From Kitasatospora kifunensis (lineage in GTDB: Bacteria; Actinomycetota; Actinomycetes; Streptomycetales; Streptomycetaceae): a stretch of DNA of 64,000 nt. Numbering within the stretch: position 1 is the stretch's first letter; every line of letters begins with the position of its first letter. Location: NCBI RefSeq assembly GCF_014203855.1, contig NZ_JACHJV010000002.1, positions 310,001 through 374,000 of the forward strand, read 5' to 3'. The notes beneath the pieces were generated by a model. That model made no database searches. It was not told the origin of the DNA and saw only the letters and a list, made by a program, of their open reading frames with translations. This document shows, piece after piece, positions 56,120-64,000 of the stretch. A program made the translations under genes and the position numbers.

Positions 56120-56482
56120 TCACAGCCAGGTCGTCGACAGCCAGCTGACCACGGCAGCGGCGAGGAGGAGCGTGATGTTGAGGGTGATCTGACGGTCTGC
56201 CCGGCGCAGGTGAACCCTGGTCGCGCCGATCTGCAGGACGATGAACCCGATGGCGGCAGCCGGGGCCAGCCAGGGCGCGATGCCGGTCAGTGGCGGGAGG
56301 AGCAGCCCGATCGCACCGAGCACTTCGACTGTCCCGATGGCCCTGACGGCCGGCATCGGTGTGCTGTCCACCCAAGCCATCATCGGCCGGAGCTGCTCAC
56401 GGCTGCGGACCACCTTCACCCCGCCCCCGTAGAGGTAGAAGAGGGCGAGCAGGCCGGCGACGATCCAGTAGGCAGTGTTCAC
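56120..56482 (-). CDS. DoxX-family membrane protein
   Basis: This 120-residue protein has four membrane segments (AYWIVAGLLALFYLYGG, VEVLGAIGLLLPPL, AAAIGFIVLQIGA, LNITLLLAAAVVSWLS), typical of DoxX-like proteins. Its ATG overlaps the cupin stop codon by four bases, so the two are cotranslated. DoxX proteins are thought to take part in thiol or quinone redox processes. Here the pair probably responds to the divergent LysR regulator. Confidence 0.88.
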   Translation of the reverse strand: MNTAYWIVAGLLALFYLYGGGVKVVRSREQLRPMMAWVDSTPMPAVRAIGTVEVLGAIGLLLPPLTGIAPWLAPAAAIGFIVLQIGATRVHLRRADRQITLNITLLLAAAVVSWLSTTWL

Positions 56483-57003
56483 GATTCCTGTCCTCGGTCA
56501 CCCGGCCTGTGGGTGAAGTCGGTGGCGGGCTCGGTGGCGTAGCGGCTCATCGTCTCGATCTGCGCCTGTGGGGTCGGTGCCTGACCGCCGGCGATCATGT
56601 CCTGCAGGTCCCGGAAGTACTGCACGTACAGGTCCGGTGTGAACGTGCTGAGCATGACGGCCGGTTGGTCGGTCAGGTTGGCGAAGGTGTGTGGGGCTCC
56701 GGGCGGGACCATCACGAGCGTGCCCGCCGTCGCGTCGTAGTCCTTGGCTCCGACCGTGAAGCGCACCGTGCCGGAGATGACGTAGAAACCCTCGTCGTGC
56801 TGGGCATGGCGATGCTGCGGTGGTCCGGGTGTGTGCGGTGCGAGGACGGACTCGGCGAGGCCGAGGCGGTGCCCGGTGTTGCTGCCGTCTTCCAGGACGC
56901 GCAGTCGCGTGGTGCCCAGGAGGATCGTCTCACCGTCGCCCGGACCGACCACCGAAACGGTGGGGTCGGCCATCGGCTCACTGGCTTTCGATTCGTCAGT
57001 CAT
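56479..57003 (-). CDS. Cupin-domain protein
   Basis: This 174-residue single-domain cupin has motif 1 PPQHRHAQHDEGFYVISG (metal-binding His, His, Glu; about 61-78) and motif 2 VPPGAPHTFANL (about 99-110). Such proteins include quercetin-dioxygenase-like and isomerase enzymes as well as sensors. ATG 57003 has GAGG very close; ATG 56973 is an alternative. It forms a two-gene operon with the DoxX gene and is divergent from a LysR gene. Confidence 0.9.
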   Translation of the reverse strand: MTDESKASEPMADPTVSVVGPGDGETILLGTTRLRVLEDGSNTGHRLGLAESVLAPHTPGPPQHRHAQHDEGFYVISGTVRFTVGAKDYDATAGTLVMVPPGAPHTFANLTDQPAVMLSTFTPDLYVQYFRDLQDMIAGGQAPTPQAQIETMSRYATEPATDFTHRPGDRGQES

Positions 57004-57057
57004 GCCTCGATTTCACTGCCAGGGCACGGTGACTGTCCAAGACCCGCTCGGTGGGGT

Positions 57058-57095
57058 CGATACCGTACGGGTATCGTCACCGTACGGGTATCGTC
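57058..57095. promoter_or_regulatory. LysR binding region: palindrome and 17-bp direct repeat
   Basis: CGATACC-GTACG-GGTATCG (57058-57076) is a perfect palindrome. ACCGTACGGGTATCGTC occurs twice in tandem (57062-57078, 57079-57095), ending five bases before the LysR start codon. It is the likely operator for both the LysR gene and the cupin-DoxX operon. Confidence 0.65.
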
Positions 57096-57100
57096 GCAGC

Positions 57101-57952
57101 ATGGAGCTACGCACGCTGCGCTACTTCGTGGCGGTCGCCGAGGAACTCCACTTCGGCCGGGCCGCCTCCCGGCTGCACATGAGCCAGCCGCCGCTGAGCC
57201 GGGCGATCAAGCAGTTGGAGACCGAGCTCGGTGCCGTGCTGTTCGACCGGTCGTCCGCCGGGGTCTCGCTCACCGCGGCGGGGGCGGTGCTGCTCGATGA
57301 GGCGCGCGCCCTGCTCGACCGGGCCGACCGGGTACGGGTGCGCGTGGCCGCGGCGGCCGGCGCCGCCACCCTCACCGTCGGCATCCTGGGCGACAGCACC
57401 GACCCGGGCGCGACCCGGCTGGCCGACGCCTACCACCGGCGGCACCCGCGCGTCGAGGTCCGCATCCGCGAGAGCGACCTGACCGATCCCACCTGCGGGC
57501 TGCACGCCGGCCTGGTCGACGTCGCCCTGACCCGCGGCCCCTTCGACGAGACCGGCCTGACCGTGCACCAGCTGCGCGCCGACCCGGTGGGCGCGCTGCT
57601 GCGCGCAGACGATCCGCTGGCCCGCCGCGGCAGCCTGAAGCTGGCCGACCTGGCCGACCGGCGCTGGTTCCAGTTCCCCCCGGGCACCGACCCCAGCTGG
57701 CAGGCGTACTGGAACGGCGGGGAACCTCGCCAGGGCCCGGTGGTGCGCGCCGTCCAGGAATGCCGGCAGGCCGTTCTCTGGAACGGCACGGTCGGCATGA
57801 CCCCCCTGGACCACGAGTCACCAGCGGGGCTCACCGTGGTGCCGCTGCTCGACATGCCGCCCAGCCGCGTGGTCGCGGCATGGAACGAGGGCGACACGAA
57901 TCCGCTGATCCGCTCGTTCGTCCAGATCGCGACCGCCGCCTACCACGACTGA
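57101..57952 (+). CDS. LysR-family transcriptional regulator
   Basis: This 283-residue regulator has an N-terminal winged helix (LRYFVAVAEELHFGRAASRLHMSQPPLSRAI, 5-35) and a periplasmic-binding-like effector domain. ATG 57101 is chosen because the helix-turn-helix starts immediately; the upstream repeats are operator DNA. It is divergent from the cupin-DoxX operon, the probable target. Confidence 0.93.
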   Translation: MELRTLRYFVAVAEELHFGRAASRLHMSQPPLSRAIKQLETELGAVLFDRSSAGVSLTAAGAVLLDEARALLDRADRVRVRVAAAAGAATLTVGILGDSTDPGATRLADAYHRRHPRVEVRIRESDLTDPTCGLHAGLVDVALTRGPFDETGLTVHQLRADPVGALLRADDPLARRGSLKLADLADRRWFQFPPGTDPSWQAYWNGGEPRQGPVVRAVQECRQAVLWNGTVGMTPLDHESPAGLTVVPLLDMPPSRVVAAWNEGDTNPLIRSFVQIATAAYHD

Positions 57953-58009
57953 GACCCTGACCACCGGCTCGGAGGGGGCTTCCTGATGTTCATTGTTCAA
58001 TCGTGTGGC

Positions 58010-58047
58010 CGGGCCTGGTCATGGTCAGCTGTCCACGGCCAGGCCCG
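58010..58047. terminator. Hairpin between convergent LysR and phospholipase genes
   Basis: CGGGCCTGG (58010-58018) pairs with CCAGGCCCG (58039-58047) across a 20-nt loop. Confidence 0.55.
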
Positions 58048-58083
58048 ACGGCTGCGGCGTGTGTCGGTGTGTGCGGGCGGTCG

Positions 58084-60147
58084 TCAGCCGCTGATGCTCA
58101 CCGCGCCGGTCTCCAGGTGGCCGACGGCCCGGCGGGACCAGCTGGCGTCGCTGCTGACGGTGACCGTGAAGTCGTACCAACCCTGGGCGACGGTCACCGC
58201 GTTGAAGTAGTCCGTGACGGTGGCGCCGGGGGCGACCTGGTAAGTCCACACGCCGCCACGGTAGTTGTTCGAGGTGATGGTGAAAGTGACGCTACTGGAA
58301 CCGGTGTTGGTCATCTTGAACCAGACCGCCTGCTGACCGGTGTCCGGCGCCGGTGCGTAGTACGTGGTGGCCTCGGTGCTCTGGCCCGCGGTGGTGGCGT
58401 TGCCCGTGAAGCGGCGCAGGAAGCGGTTGGGGCCCACGACCGTCAGGTCGTACTGGCCGTTGCCGTAGTTCGCGCCGATGTTGAAGTAGTCGCTGGCGCT
58501 TCCGTCGGCGCCGGTCGCGGCGTTGTAGGGGGCGACCGTGTACTGCCAGGGGCCGTCGGTGCGGTAGGCGTTGGCGTAGATCGAGTAGTGCGCGTAGGCG
58601 CTGGCCTGCGGGCCCTGGTTGGCCATGTCGATCCAGAGCAGGATCTGGTTGTTGGCGTCGTACTCGATCCGGTCGACCCAGGCGTTGGGCTGGTAGGGGA
58701 GCGCGCGGGCGGGCTTGGTGCCGCTCTCCTGGCCGGGCATGATGTTGTTGCTCGGGCCCGGGTTGATCTGCGTGTTCGCGGTGGCCTGGCTGATCGTGGC
58801 GCTGGTGTCGGGCAGGCCGGGCAGCCCGTAGACCGGGTTGGCGAAGTCGAAGGCACCGGTGAGGTCGCCGCAGACCTGGCGGCGCCAGGCGCTGATGTTC
58901 GGGCAGAGGGCGGGGGTGCCGAGGGCGGCGGTCCAGGTCTCCAGGAAGCGTATGACGCTGGTGTGGTCGTAGACCTGGGAGTCCACGTAGCCGCCGCGGG
59001 TCCACGGCGAGGCGATGATCATGGGCACCCGGAAACCGAGGCCGATGTTGGTGCCGGAGTAGAACTCGCCGGCGGTCCCGGCGGGCGCCGCGGGCGGCGG
59101 CACGTGGTCGAAGAAGCCGTCGTTCTCGTCGTAGTTGAGGAAGAGGACGGTGGAGTTGAAGGTGTCGGTGTCCGCGGCCAGCGCCTGCAGCACGAGGTTG
59201 ACGAAGTGCGCGCCGTTCTCCGGCGGGCCGTCGGGGTGCTCGGAGAAGAGCTGGTTGGCCACCACCCAGGAGACCTGGGGCAGCGTGCCCGCGCGCGCGT
59301 CGGCCTTGATCGCGGCCGCGATGTCGTCCGGCGTCGAGCCGGTGCTGGGCACCGACCCCATGCCGCGCTGGCTCAGCGGGCTCGAACTGGCCGCACCGGT
59401 GAACTGGTTGAAATAGGCCAAGGCGTTGTCGCCGAAATTGTCGGAGGCGTTCTGGTAGACCTTCCAGCTCACCCCGGCGTTCTGCAGTGCCTCGGCGTAG
59501 GTCTGCCAGTGCAGGCCGCTCTCGCTGCCGCCGTCGTAGGCCGCGCCGCCCGCGGTGCCGTTCGGGTCGATCATGCCGGACCACAGGTAGGTTCTGTTGG
59601 GGCCGGTCGCCGACAGGATCGAGCAGTGGTACGCGTCGCAGATGGTGTACGCGTCGGCCAGCGCGTAGTGGAACGGGATGTCCGAGCGGGTCATGTACCC
59701 CATCGTCCGGTTCGAGCCCTTGGCGGCGATCCAGGAGTCCATCTTCCCGTTGTTCCACGCCTGGTGCTGGGTGGACCAGGAGTGGTCGAGCGAGCCGTCG
59801 CACTGCGCCAGCAGCTCGCCGCTGCTGCCCCACCACCAGGTGTTGGTGGCACTGAGCTGCCACGGGTACTGCCGGCCGCTGCCGTCGGGCTGGTTGAAAA
59901 CGCTGTTGCCGCCCGCGAGCTGGATGGTGGAGCGGTCGCCGAAGCCGCGCACGCCCTTCATCGAGCCGAAGTAGTGGTCGAAGCTGCGGTTCTCCTGCAT
60001 GAGTACGACGACGTGCTTGACGTCGGTGATCGTCCCCGTGGTCGCGGCGGCCGCGCGGGGCGCGACGCCGGGCAGGGAGTCCAGGCCCACGGCTGCGCCG
60101 AGCGCGGCGGCGGAGCCGAGGAAGGTGCGGCGGGTCAGGGGCGACAC
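58084..60147 (-). CDS. Tat-exported phospholipase C
   Basis: This 687-residue phosphocholine-type (non-hemolytic) phospholipase C has a Tat signal LTRRTFLGSAAALGAAVGL (4-22). The catalytic phosphoesterase domain shows MQENRSFDHYFG near residue 50 and NYDENDGFFDHVPPP later. Two C-terminal beta-sandwich repeats follow (YDLTVVGPNRFLRRFTGN and YDFTVTVSSDASWSRRAVGH). GTG 60147 has GGAGG five bases upstream. The secreted enzyme releases phosphate or choline from lipids; phosphate control is typical of the family, but no PHO box could be assigned by eye. Confidence 0.94.
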   Translation of the reverse strand: MSPLTRRTFLGSAAALGAAVGLDSLPGVAPRAAAATTGTITDVKHVVVLMQENRSFDHYFGSMKGVRGFGDRSTIQLAGGNSVFNQPDGSGRQYPWQLSATNTWWWGSSGELLAQCDGSLDHSWSTQHQAWNNGKMDSWIAAKGSNRTMGYMTRSDIPFHYALADAYTICDAYHCSILSATGPNRTYLWSGMIDPNGTAGGAAYDGGSESGLHWQTYAEALQNAGVSWKVYQNASDNFGDNALAYFNQFTGAASSSPLSQRGMGSVPSTGSTPDDIAAAIKADARAGTLPQVSWVVANQLFSEHPDGPPENGAHFVNLVLQALAADTDTFNSTVLFLNYDENDGFFDHVPPPAAPAGTAGEFYSGTNIGLGFRVPMIIASPWTRGGYVDSQVYDHTSVIRFLETWTAALGTPALCPNISAWRRQVCGDLTGAFDFANPVYGLPGLPDTSATISQATANTQINPGPSNNIMPGQESGTKPARALPYQPNAWVDRIEYDANNQILLWIDMANQGPQASAYAHYSIYANAYRTDGPWQYTVAPYNAATGADGSASDYFNIGANYGNGQYDLTVVGPNRFLRRFTGNATTAGQSTEATTYYAPAPDTGQQAVWFKMTNTGSSSVTFTITSNNYRGGVWTYQVAPGATVTDYFNAVTVAQGWYDFTVTVSSDASWSRRAVGHLETGAVSISG

Positions 60148-60236
60148 GGGGTCCTCCGAAAGTAATCTATACAACTCCAGCCTGGAGACTCTGTGACAGT
60201 AAGGTTTCGACCGCTCCGTGACAATGTGTCGGCGAG

Positions 60237-61673
60237 ATGAAGTGCAACGGACCATTGCACAGGTTCGCGGACGATGGGTCGGCGCTGGCGGGACCTGGAC
60301 ACGGCGACGCCGACCACGGCGCAGGCCCGCTGCTTGCGGGCGACGGTCCGTCAGGTATTGGGAGAGTCGAGGCCTGCGGGGGGTGGTCTGATCACGTACG
60401 GCATGGGACGCTGGGCCTCGTGTTGACGACGCGACCAGGTGGTGTTGAGACTTTGGCGGTGGGAGCCCTCGACTGGCTCCTCGGGTCCGCGCGGAATATC
60501 GGGAACCGCGAACTGGCGTGGACGTCCAGGCCCAGCGATGACGAACTCAATCCTGTGCTGTACAGCGGAACTTCAGGCGTCGTGCTGGCGCTGCTGGAGG
60601 GGCAGCAGCACTTTCGCGACGACCGGTACGGTGACGCCGCGGTGCGCGGTGCGCGGAGTATCGCGGCCGCCGTCGAGGACTGGGAGCTCAGCTCTCTGTA
60701 CTTCGGTCTGGCGGGGATGGCCCTCGCGTTGCGTGCTGTCCACGATGTGCTGGGTGACGCGACTGCTGGTGATGCCGCGGAGCGCGCTTGGGACCGGGTG
60801 CGTTCACGGTTCGACGGGACGCGTTGGGGCGTGCAGTTCGAGCTGCTTGGCGGCAATGCCGGCATCGCACTCGGTGCGCTGGCCGCCGGCGATGTCGAAC
60901 TGGCCTTGCTGGCAGTGACGCCCTACCTGCGCACGGCGGAGCCGACCTCCCACGGTGTGCACTGGGAAACACGTGTTGGCAGACCTGCGCGTCTGCATCA
61001 CATCTCGCATGGCACGCTGGGCATCGCGTACGCCCTGGCCTCCGTAGGCCGAGCGGCCGACCGCGCGGACCTGGTCGAGCTCGCGGCAGCCGGCGCCCTG
61101 GATGTCGTGGCTCGCAATGAAGCCGACCCGACCGGCTTTCTGGTTCCCCACTCCGATCCCCAGGACCAGCCCGAGCGTATCGAAAGGTACAGCTACGGCT
61201 GGTGCCACGGCCCGGCCGGCGACGCCCAGGTCTTCCGACTGCTCCGTGATGTCCTCGGCGACGCTGCATGGTCGGCTCTGACCGATCGGTGCTGGAACAC
61301 CGTCACCCGTTCCGGCCTGCCGCAGCGGCTACGGCCTGGCTTCTGGGACAACAGCGGCCGCTGCTGCGGGACTTCGGGCGTACTCGCGCTGGCCTGCGAC
61401 CGGCAGATCGAGAACGGCGATGGACTGGACTTCGCAAACGTCCTCGTCGCGGACCTCATGTCCCGGGCGACGGTCGATGCGGAGGGAGCCCGCTGGTCGA
61501 ACGTCGAGCACCGGACCACTCCGAGCACGCTCGAACCGCAGACCGGATGGGCGATGGGCAACGCGGGCATCGTTCCGGAGTTGCTCCGCTTCGTCCGCGC
61601 CAGTACCGGAGGAGACCCGGCCTACGTGATCCACTGGCCCGACCACCATGCTGCGGAAGCCACTGGTCACTGA
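60237..61673 (+). CDS. LanC-like protein with CCG zinc motif
   Basis: This is a stand-alone lanthionine-cyclase-like protein of up to 478 residues. LanC-type glycine-turn motifs occur in order: LYSGTSGVVLAL, FGLAGMALAL, GNAGIALG, HGTLGIAYAL, GWCHGPAGD, CCGTSGVLAL and GNAGIVPELL. Zinc ligands would be Cys323 (WCHG) and Cys376-Cys377, where the usual Cys-His is Cys-Cys, as in ProcM-type enzymes. No dehydratase, precursor peptide or transporter is adjacent, so the substrate is unknown. The first 60 residues are low-complexity; GTG 60420 may be the true start. It is divergent from the phospholipase gene. Confidence 0.85.
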   Translation: MKCNGPLHRFADDGSALAGPGHGDADHGAGPLLAGDGPSGIGRVEACGGWSDHVRHGTLGLVLTTRPGGVETLAVGALDWLLGSARNIGNRELAWTSRPSDDELNPVLYSGTSGVVLALLEGQQHFRDDRYGDAAVRGARSIAAAVEDWELSSLYFGLAGMALALRAVHDVLGDATAGDAAERAWDRVRSRFDGTRWGVQFELLGGNAGIALGALAAGDVELALLAVTPYLRTAEPTSHGVHWETRVGRPARLHHISHGTLGIAYALASVGRAADRADLVELAAAGALDVVARNEADPTGFLVPHSDPQDQPERIERYSYGWCHGPAGDAQVFRLLRDVLGDAAWSALTDRCWNTVTRSGLPQRLRPGFWDNSGRCCGTSGVLALACDRQIENGDGLDFANVLVADLMSRATVDAEGARWSNVEHRTTPSTLEPQTGWAMGNAGIVPELLRFVRASTGGDPAYVIHWPDHHAAEATGH

Positions 61674-61730
61674 CGAACCGCCATGGGCCCACGACACCTC
61701 CCGGGGGAAGGCGCGTGGTAGGCGACGCCA

Positions 61731-61756
61731 GCCGGGGAGACGCACGCCTCCCCGGC
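61731..61756. terminator. Terminator hairpin after LanC-like gene
   Basis: GCCGGGGAG pairs with CTCCCCGGC around an 8-nt loop, 57 bp after the stop codon. Confidence 0.6.
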
Positions 61757-61767
61757 CTGGTCCGGGA

Positions 61768-61881
61768 TCAGTTGTAGATGCCCCAGGAGAGCTGGCCGCC
61801 GTAGCTGTCGATGATCTCGGTCCGGACGCAGTGGTTCGGGCCGTCGTAGACCCACCTGGTATCGGTAGCCGGCACACGCAT
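61768..61881 (-). pseudogene. Remnant of a small or truncated protein gene
   Basis: A 37-codon frame ends with a well-formed protein-like tail (TRWVYDGPNHCVRTEIID, then SYGGQLSWGIYN) with good codon bias, but it has no ribosome site. It looks like the C-terminal end of a larger, lost gene. The parent family was not recognised. Confidence 0.35.
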
Positions 61882-61907
61882 CGGCGGGGCCCGGTGCGGG
61901 CGGGAGG

Positions 61908-62450
61908 TCAGACGCGGTCGAGGGGCCGATGAGGCTCGTCCGGGAGCTCCACCGTGATCGGGTCGCCGGGACGCACCACGCCGCCCGCCTGGACGATGCC
62001 CATGATTCCGGCCTTGCGCACGATGTTCCCGGCCTCGTCACGGCCGACGACCTTCTTCAGCAGCCCGTCCTGGAAGTTGTCGATCTGCAGACAGGGATTG
62101 CGCAGGCCGGTGACCTCCACGATCGCCTCGTCGCCGATGCGCAGCAGTGTCCCGACGGGCAGGCCGAGCAGGTCGATGCCGCTGGTGGTGATGTTCTCGC
62201 CGAGATCGCCGGGCGCCACCTCGAACCCCGCTTCGCCGACTTCGGTGAAGAGCTCCTCGTGAATGAGGTGGACCTGGCGCAGGTTCGGCTGGGTGGGGTC
62301 CTGCGCGACACGCGAGCGGTGCTTGACCGTGACACCGGCGTGCACGTCTCCCGCCACGCCGAGCCCGGCGAGCAACGTGATGCCGGCCCGGTTGGGCTTG
62401 GTGAACGAGTACTCGCTGTTGCTGCTGACTGCCGTTACCGTGCCGCTCAT
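61908..62450 (-). CDS. MOSC-domain protein
   Basis: This 180-residue protein covers a MOSC (molybdenum cofactor sulfurase C-terminal) domain. GLGVAGDVHAG at about 30-40, GDLGENITTSGID at about 82-94 and the conserved Cys in RNPCLQIDNF are typical of the YiiM-like group. These proteins bind molybdenum cofactor and move sulfur or reduce N-hydroxylated compounds. ATG 62450 is chosen at the start of the conserved region. It forms a single-gene unit. Confidence 0.9.
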   Translation of the reverse strand: MSGTVTAVSSNSEYSFTKPNRAGITLLAGLGVAGDVHAGVTVKHRSRVAQDPTQPNLRQVHLIHEELFTEVGEAGFEVAPGDLGENITTSGIDLLGLPVGTLLRIGDEAIVEVTGLRNPCLQIDNFQDGLLKKVVGRDEAGNIVRKAGIMGIVQAGGVVRPGDPITVELPDEPHRPLDRV

Positions 62451-62526
62451 TCCGTGGACCCCCTGCTCGGTGGCGATGGCTCGCCACGAGCCTAGCCCGC
62501 GGCCCTCGGTGCGCGGCATCCGGCGA

Positions 62527-62770
62527 TCAGTCGCGGATCGCCGGCGTGGTCAGCGTGGTCTGTCCGGCCGGGCCGGTGCCGGGCGCGGTGACGGCGGCCA
62601 CCGTGAAGGTGTAGGCGGTGCCGTTGGTCAACCCGGGCACCACCGCGTAGCCGAGTCGGGTGAAGTCCGTCGCCGAGATGTCGGCGCTGACGGAGCGCCC
62701 GCCGCCGGTCGCGGTCACCGTGTAGGACGCCACCGGCGCGCCGTTCTCCTCGTACGAGGGTGCCCAGTCG
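62527..62770 (-). pseudogene. Fibronectin type III domain fragment
   Basis: The frame reads WAPSYEENGAPVASYTVTA...YAVVPGLTNGTAYTFTVAAV then a stop, the C-terminal two-thirds of a fibronectin-III domain as found in secreted Streptomyces enzymes. Upstream the similarity stops abruptly at an A/T-rich junction (about 62770-62845), and no start or signal peptide exists. It is a 5'-deleted gene. Confidence 0.6.
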
Positions 62771-62814
62771 AGTCACCTAGCTAACATCGGATCTATGTGA
62801 AAATAAAGATGCTT

Positions 62815-62839
62815 AACTTCTGTCGTTCATACAGAAGTT
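62815..62839. promoter_or_regulatory. Perfect hairpin in an A/T-rich junction
   Basis: AACTTCTGT and ACAGAAGTT pair around CGTTCAT, in an unusually A/T-rich stretch for this genome. It may be an operator, a terminator or the scar of a lost mobile element. The remainder of the gap up to 63095 holds no supported gene. Confidence 0.5.
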
Positions 62840-63095
62840 GCGTCATTCTGAGGTCGCCTGTGAGGCTCAGTCATCGGAGGACTTGCGGGCGAAGGTGGAA
62901 ACGGCACTGGGCCTTGACAGCAGAACATCAGGAAGCTTTCCTGTCGATTCAGCCTTACCCGAGCCCTCGTGCGCGGGAGATCGCGTGTTCCTTCCGGGGG
63001 CCGCTGCCCATGGCGTGGCCTGCCTCGCAGCACCGTTCGACCTGACCGGCCATTGCCCTGGGCCGGTCCAAGCCCGCACAGAAGGATGCCCGCTC

Positions 63096-64000
63096 ATGAG
63101 GTTAACGATGAAGCGATCCAGACGGCTCGGCACCGCGAGCCGTACCCTGCCGGTGCTGACCGCGCTGCTGCTGGTGGTCGGCGTCACGATGGGCCAGAGC
63201 GCCGTAGCCGCGACCGCCGCGCAGTCGACCCAGGCGCCCCAGTCACCGCACCCGCCGCAGTCACCCGCCACGACTGCCGGGTCCGCCAGGGCGGCCGCCG
63301 GCGCCGCCGGGCCCGCGAACGGCAGCTGGATCAGCTACACCGGCGGCCAGTTGGTCTACGGGACGGACGCGCAGGGAAACCGCATTCCCGACTACTCCTA
63401 CGCCGGCTACGGCGGCGGCGGTGTCCCACTGCCGCAGGTCGCGACCAGGATCACGGTTCCGCCGCCGAGCGGGGGTGATGACACCGCCACCATCCAGAAC
63501 GCGCTCAACCAGGCCGCCGCGCTCCCGCTGGATGCCAACGGCTTCCGAGGCGCTGTCCAACTCTCCATCGGCCAGTACCAGTTGGCCGGTACCCTGAGCA
63601 TCAACGCGAGCGGTGTGGTGCTGCGTGGTGCGGACGGAAACTCCGCCGACTCCGAGCTGGTGGCCACCGGCGCCACCTCCCGCACCCTGATCCAGATCGG
63701 CAGCACCAGCGCCAAGTACGCCGTGGTGGGCACTGCGCAGAACGTCACCGACAACTACGTCCCGGTCGGCGGAACGGTCCTGACGCTCGCCAGCACCACC
63801 GGTTTCGCGGTCGGCGACCAGGTGGTGGTGCAGCGCCCGACCACCCAGGCGTGGATCGACGCGATGGGGATGACCTCCTACTGGACCGCGAACTGGAGCC
63901 TCTACTCCGAGCGGACCATCACCGCGGTCAACGGCAACCAGATCACCATCGACGCTCCACTCACCACCGCCCTGGAGCAGCAGTACACCCAGGCAAGCGT
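63096..64000 (+). CDS. Secreted beta-helix-like protein, cut by window edge
   Basis: The first 301 codons are visible. A signal peptide with twin Arg in MKRSRRLGTASRTLPVLTAL and an Ala-rich cleavage region (residues 5-45) is followed by a Pro/Gln-rich linker. The mature part reads NGSWISYTGGQLVYGTDAQG...IPDYSYAGYGGGG...DDTATIQNALNQAAAL, the opening of pectate-lyase-like right-handed beta-helix proteins; GVVLRGADG follows. ATG 63096 has AAGGA nine bases upstream. It is probably an extracellular polysaccharide lyase or hydrolase; the catalytic part is beyond the window. Confidence 0.85.
   Translation, partial: MRLTMKRSRRLGTASRTLPVLTALLLVVGVTMGQSAVAATAAQSTQAPQSPHPPQSPATTAGSARAAAGAAGPANGSWISYTGGQLVYGTDAQGNRIPDYSYAGYGGGGVPLPQVATRITVPPPSGGDDTATIQNALNQAAALPLDANGFRGAVQLSIGQYQLAGTLSINASGVVLRGADGNSADSELVATGATSRTLIQIGSTSAKYAVVGTAQNVTDNYVPVGGTVLTLASTTGFAVGDQVVVQRPTTQAWIDAMGMTSYWTANWSLYSERTITAVNGNQITIDAPLTTALEQQYTQAS

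Noticed and set aside
58003..60165. 720-codon plus-strand frame opposite the phospholipase C
   Set aside because: Its translation is Val/Gly/Ala/Arg-rich without motifs, and the minus strand carries a clear Tat-signal phospholipase C.

Overview
The window is high-GC, gene-dense actinomycete chromosome, most likely Streptomyces or a close relative such as Kitasatospora. Evidence: strong G/C bias at third codon positions, GTG and TTG starts, Tat-type signal peptides, many TetR regulators facing hydrolase genes, and 3,5-dihydroxyphenylglycine (Dpg) biosynthesis genes. The genus is inferred.

Region 1 (1-33.6 kb) is part of a nonribosomal peptide cluster that continues past the left edge. A seven-module synthetase of about 7,357 residues (24486 to 2413, minus strand) is followed, with a one-base TGATG overlap, by a second synthetase cut by the window edge. 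Specificity codes read by eye predict Ser-Gly-Gly-Ser-(Val-like)-(Asp-like)-Dpg-(Val-like). Dual condensation/epimerisation domains in modules 2 and 7 suggest D-configured residues 1 and 6. Upstream on the same strand lie dpgA, dpgB, dpgC, dpgD and an HpgT-type aminotransferase. This is the complete Dpg pathway, and it matches the Dpg-like code of module 7. Divergent genes for a cysteate/threonine-synthase-like PLP enzyme and a cytochrome P450 probably belong to the cluster. No MbtH-like protein, thioesterase or cluster exporter is visible on this side.

Region 2 (33.6-41 kb) starts with nadE, a probable cluster boundary, then an ABC exporter. A 48-residue Gly/Arg/Tyr-rich microprotein lies just upstream of the exporter, separated from it by a UUCG-loop terminator. 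After a TetR gene comes a minus-strand trio: a TetR gene, a 742-residue multi-membrane protein of unknown function, and a 132-residue helical protein. The last two share a short NHGI...GG...GNQAVG.GA motif, at the C-terminus of one and the N-terminus of the other. This arrangement resembles amyloid-type signalling pairs.

Region 3 (41-58 kb) is a set of regulator/enzyme pairs: TetR/patatin, GlxA-type AraC/saccharopine-dehydrogenase-like reductase, TetR/carboxylesterase, TetR/amidase and LysR/cupin-DoxX. It also holds an erythromycin-esterase-like protein, an LRV/HEAT-repeat protein, a methyltransferase, an R61-like DD-peptidase and an SDR. Several divergent gaps contain clear palindromes or direct repeats that look like operators.

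Region 4 (58-64 kb) has a Tat-exported phospholipase C, a stand-alone LanC-like protein with a CCG zinc motif, a MOSC protein, two truncated secreted-protein remnants, and the start of a secreted beta-helix-like protein that runs off the right edge. No tRNA, rRNA, CRISPR array or intact insertion sequence was seen.
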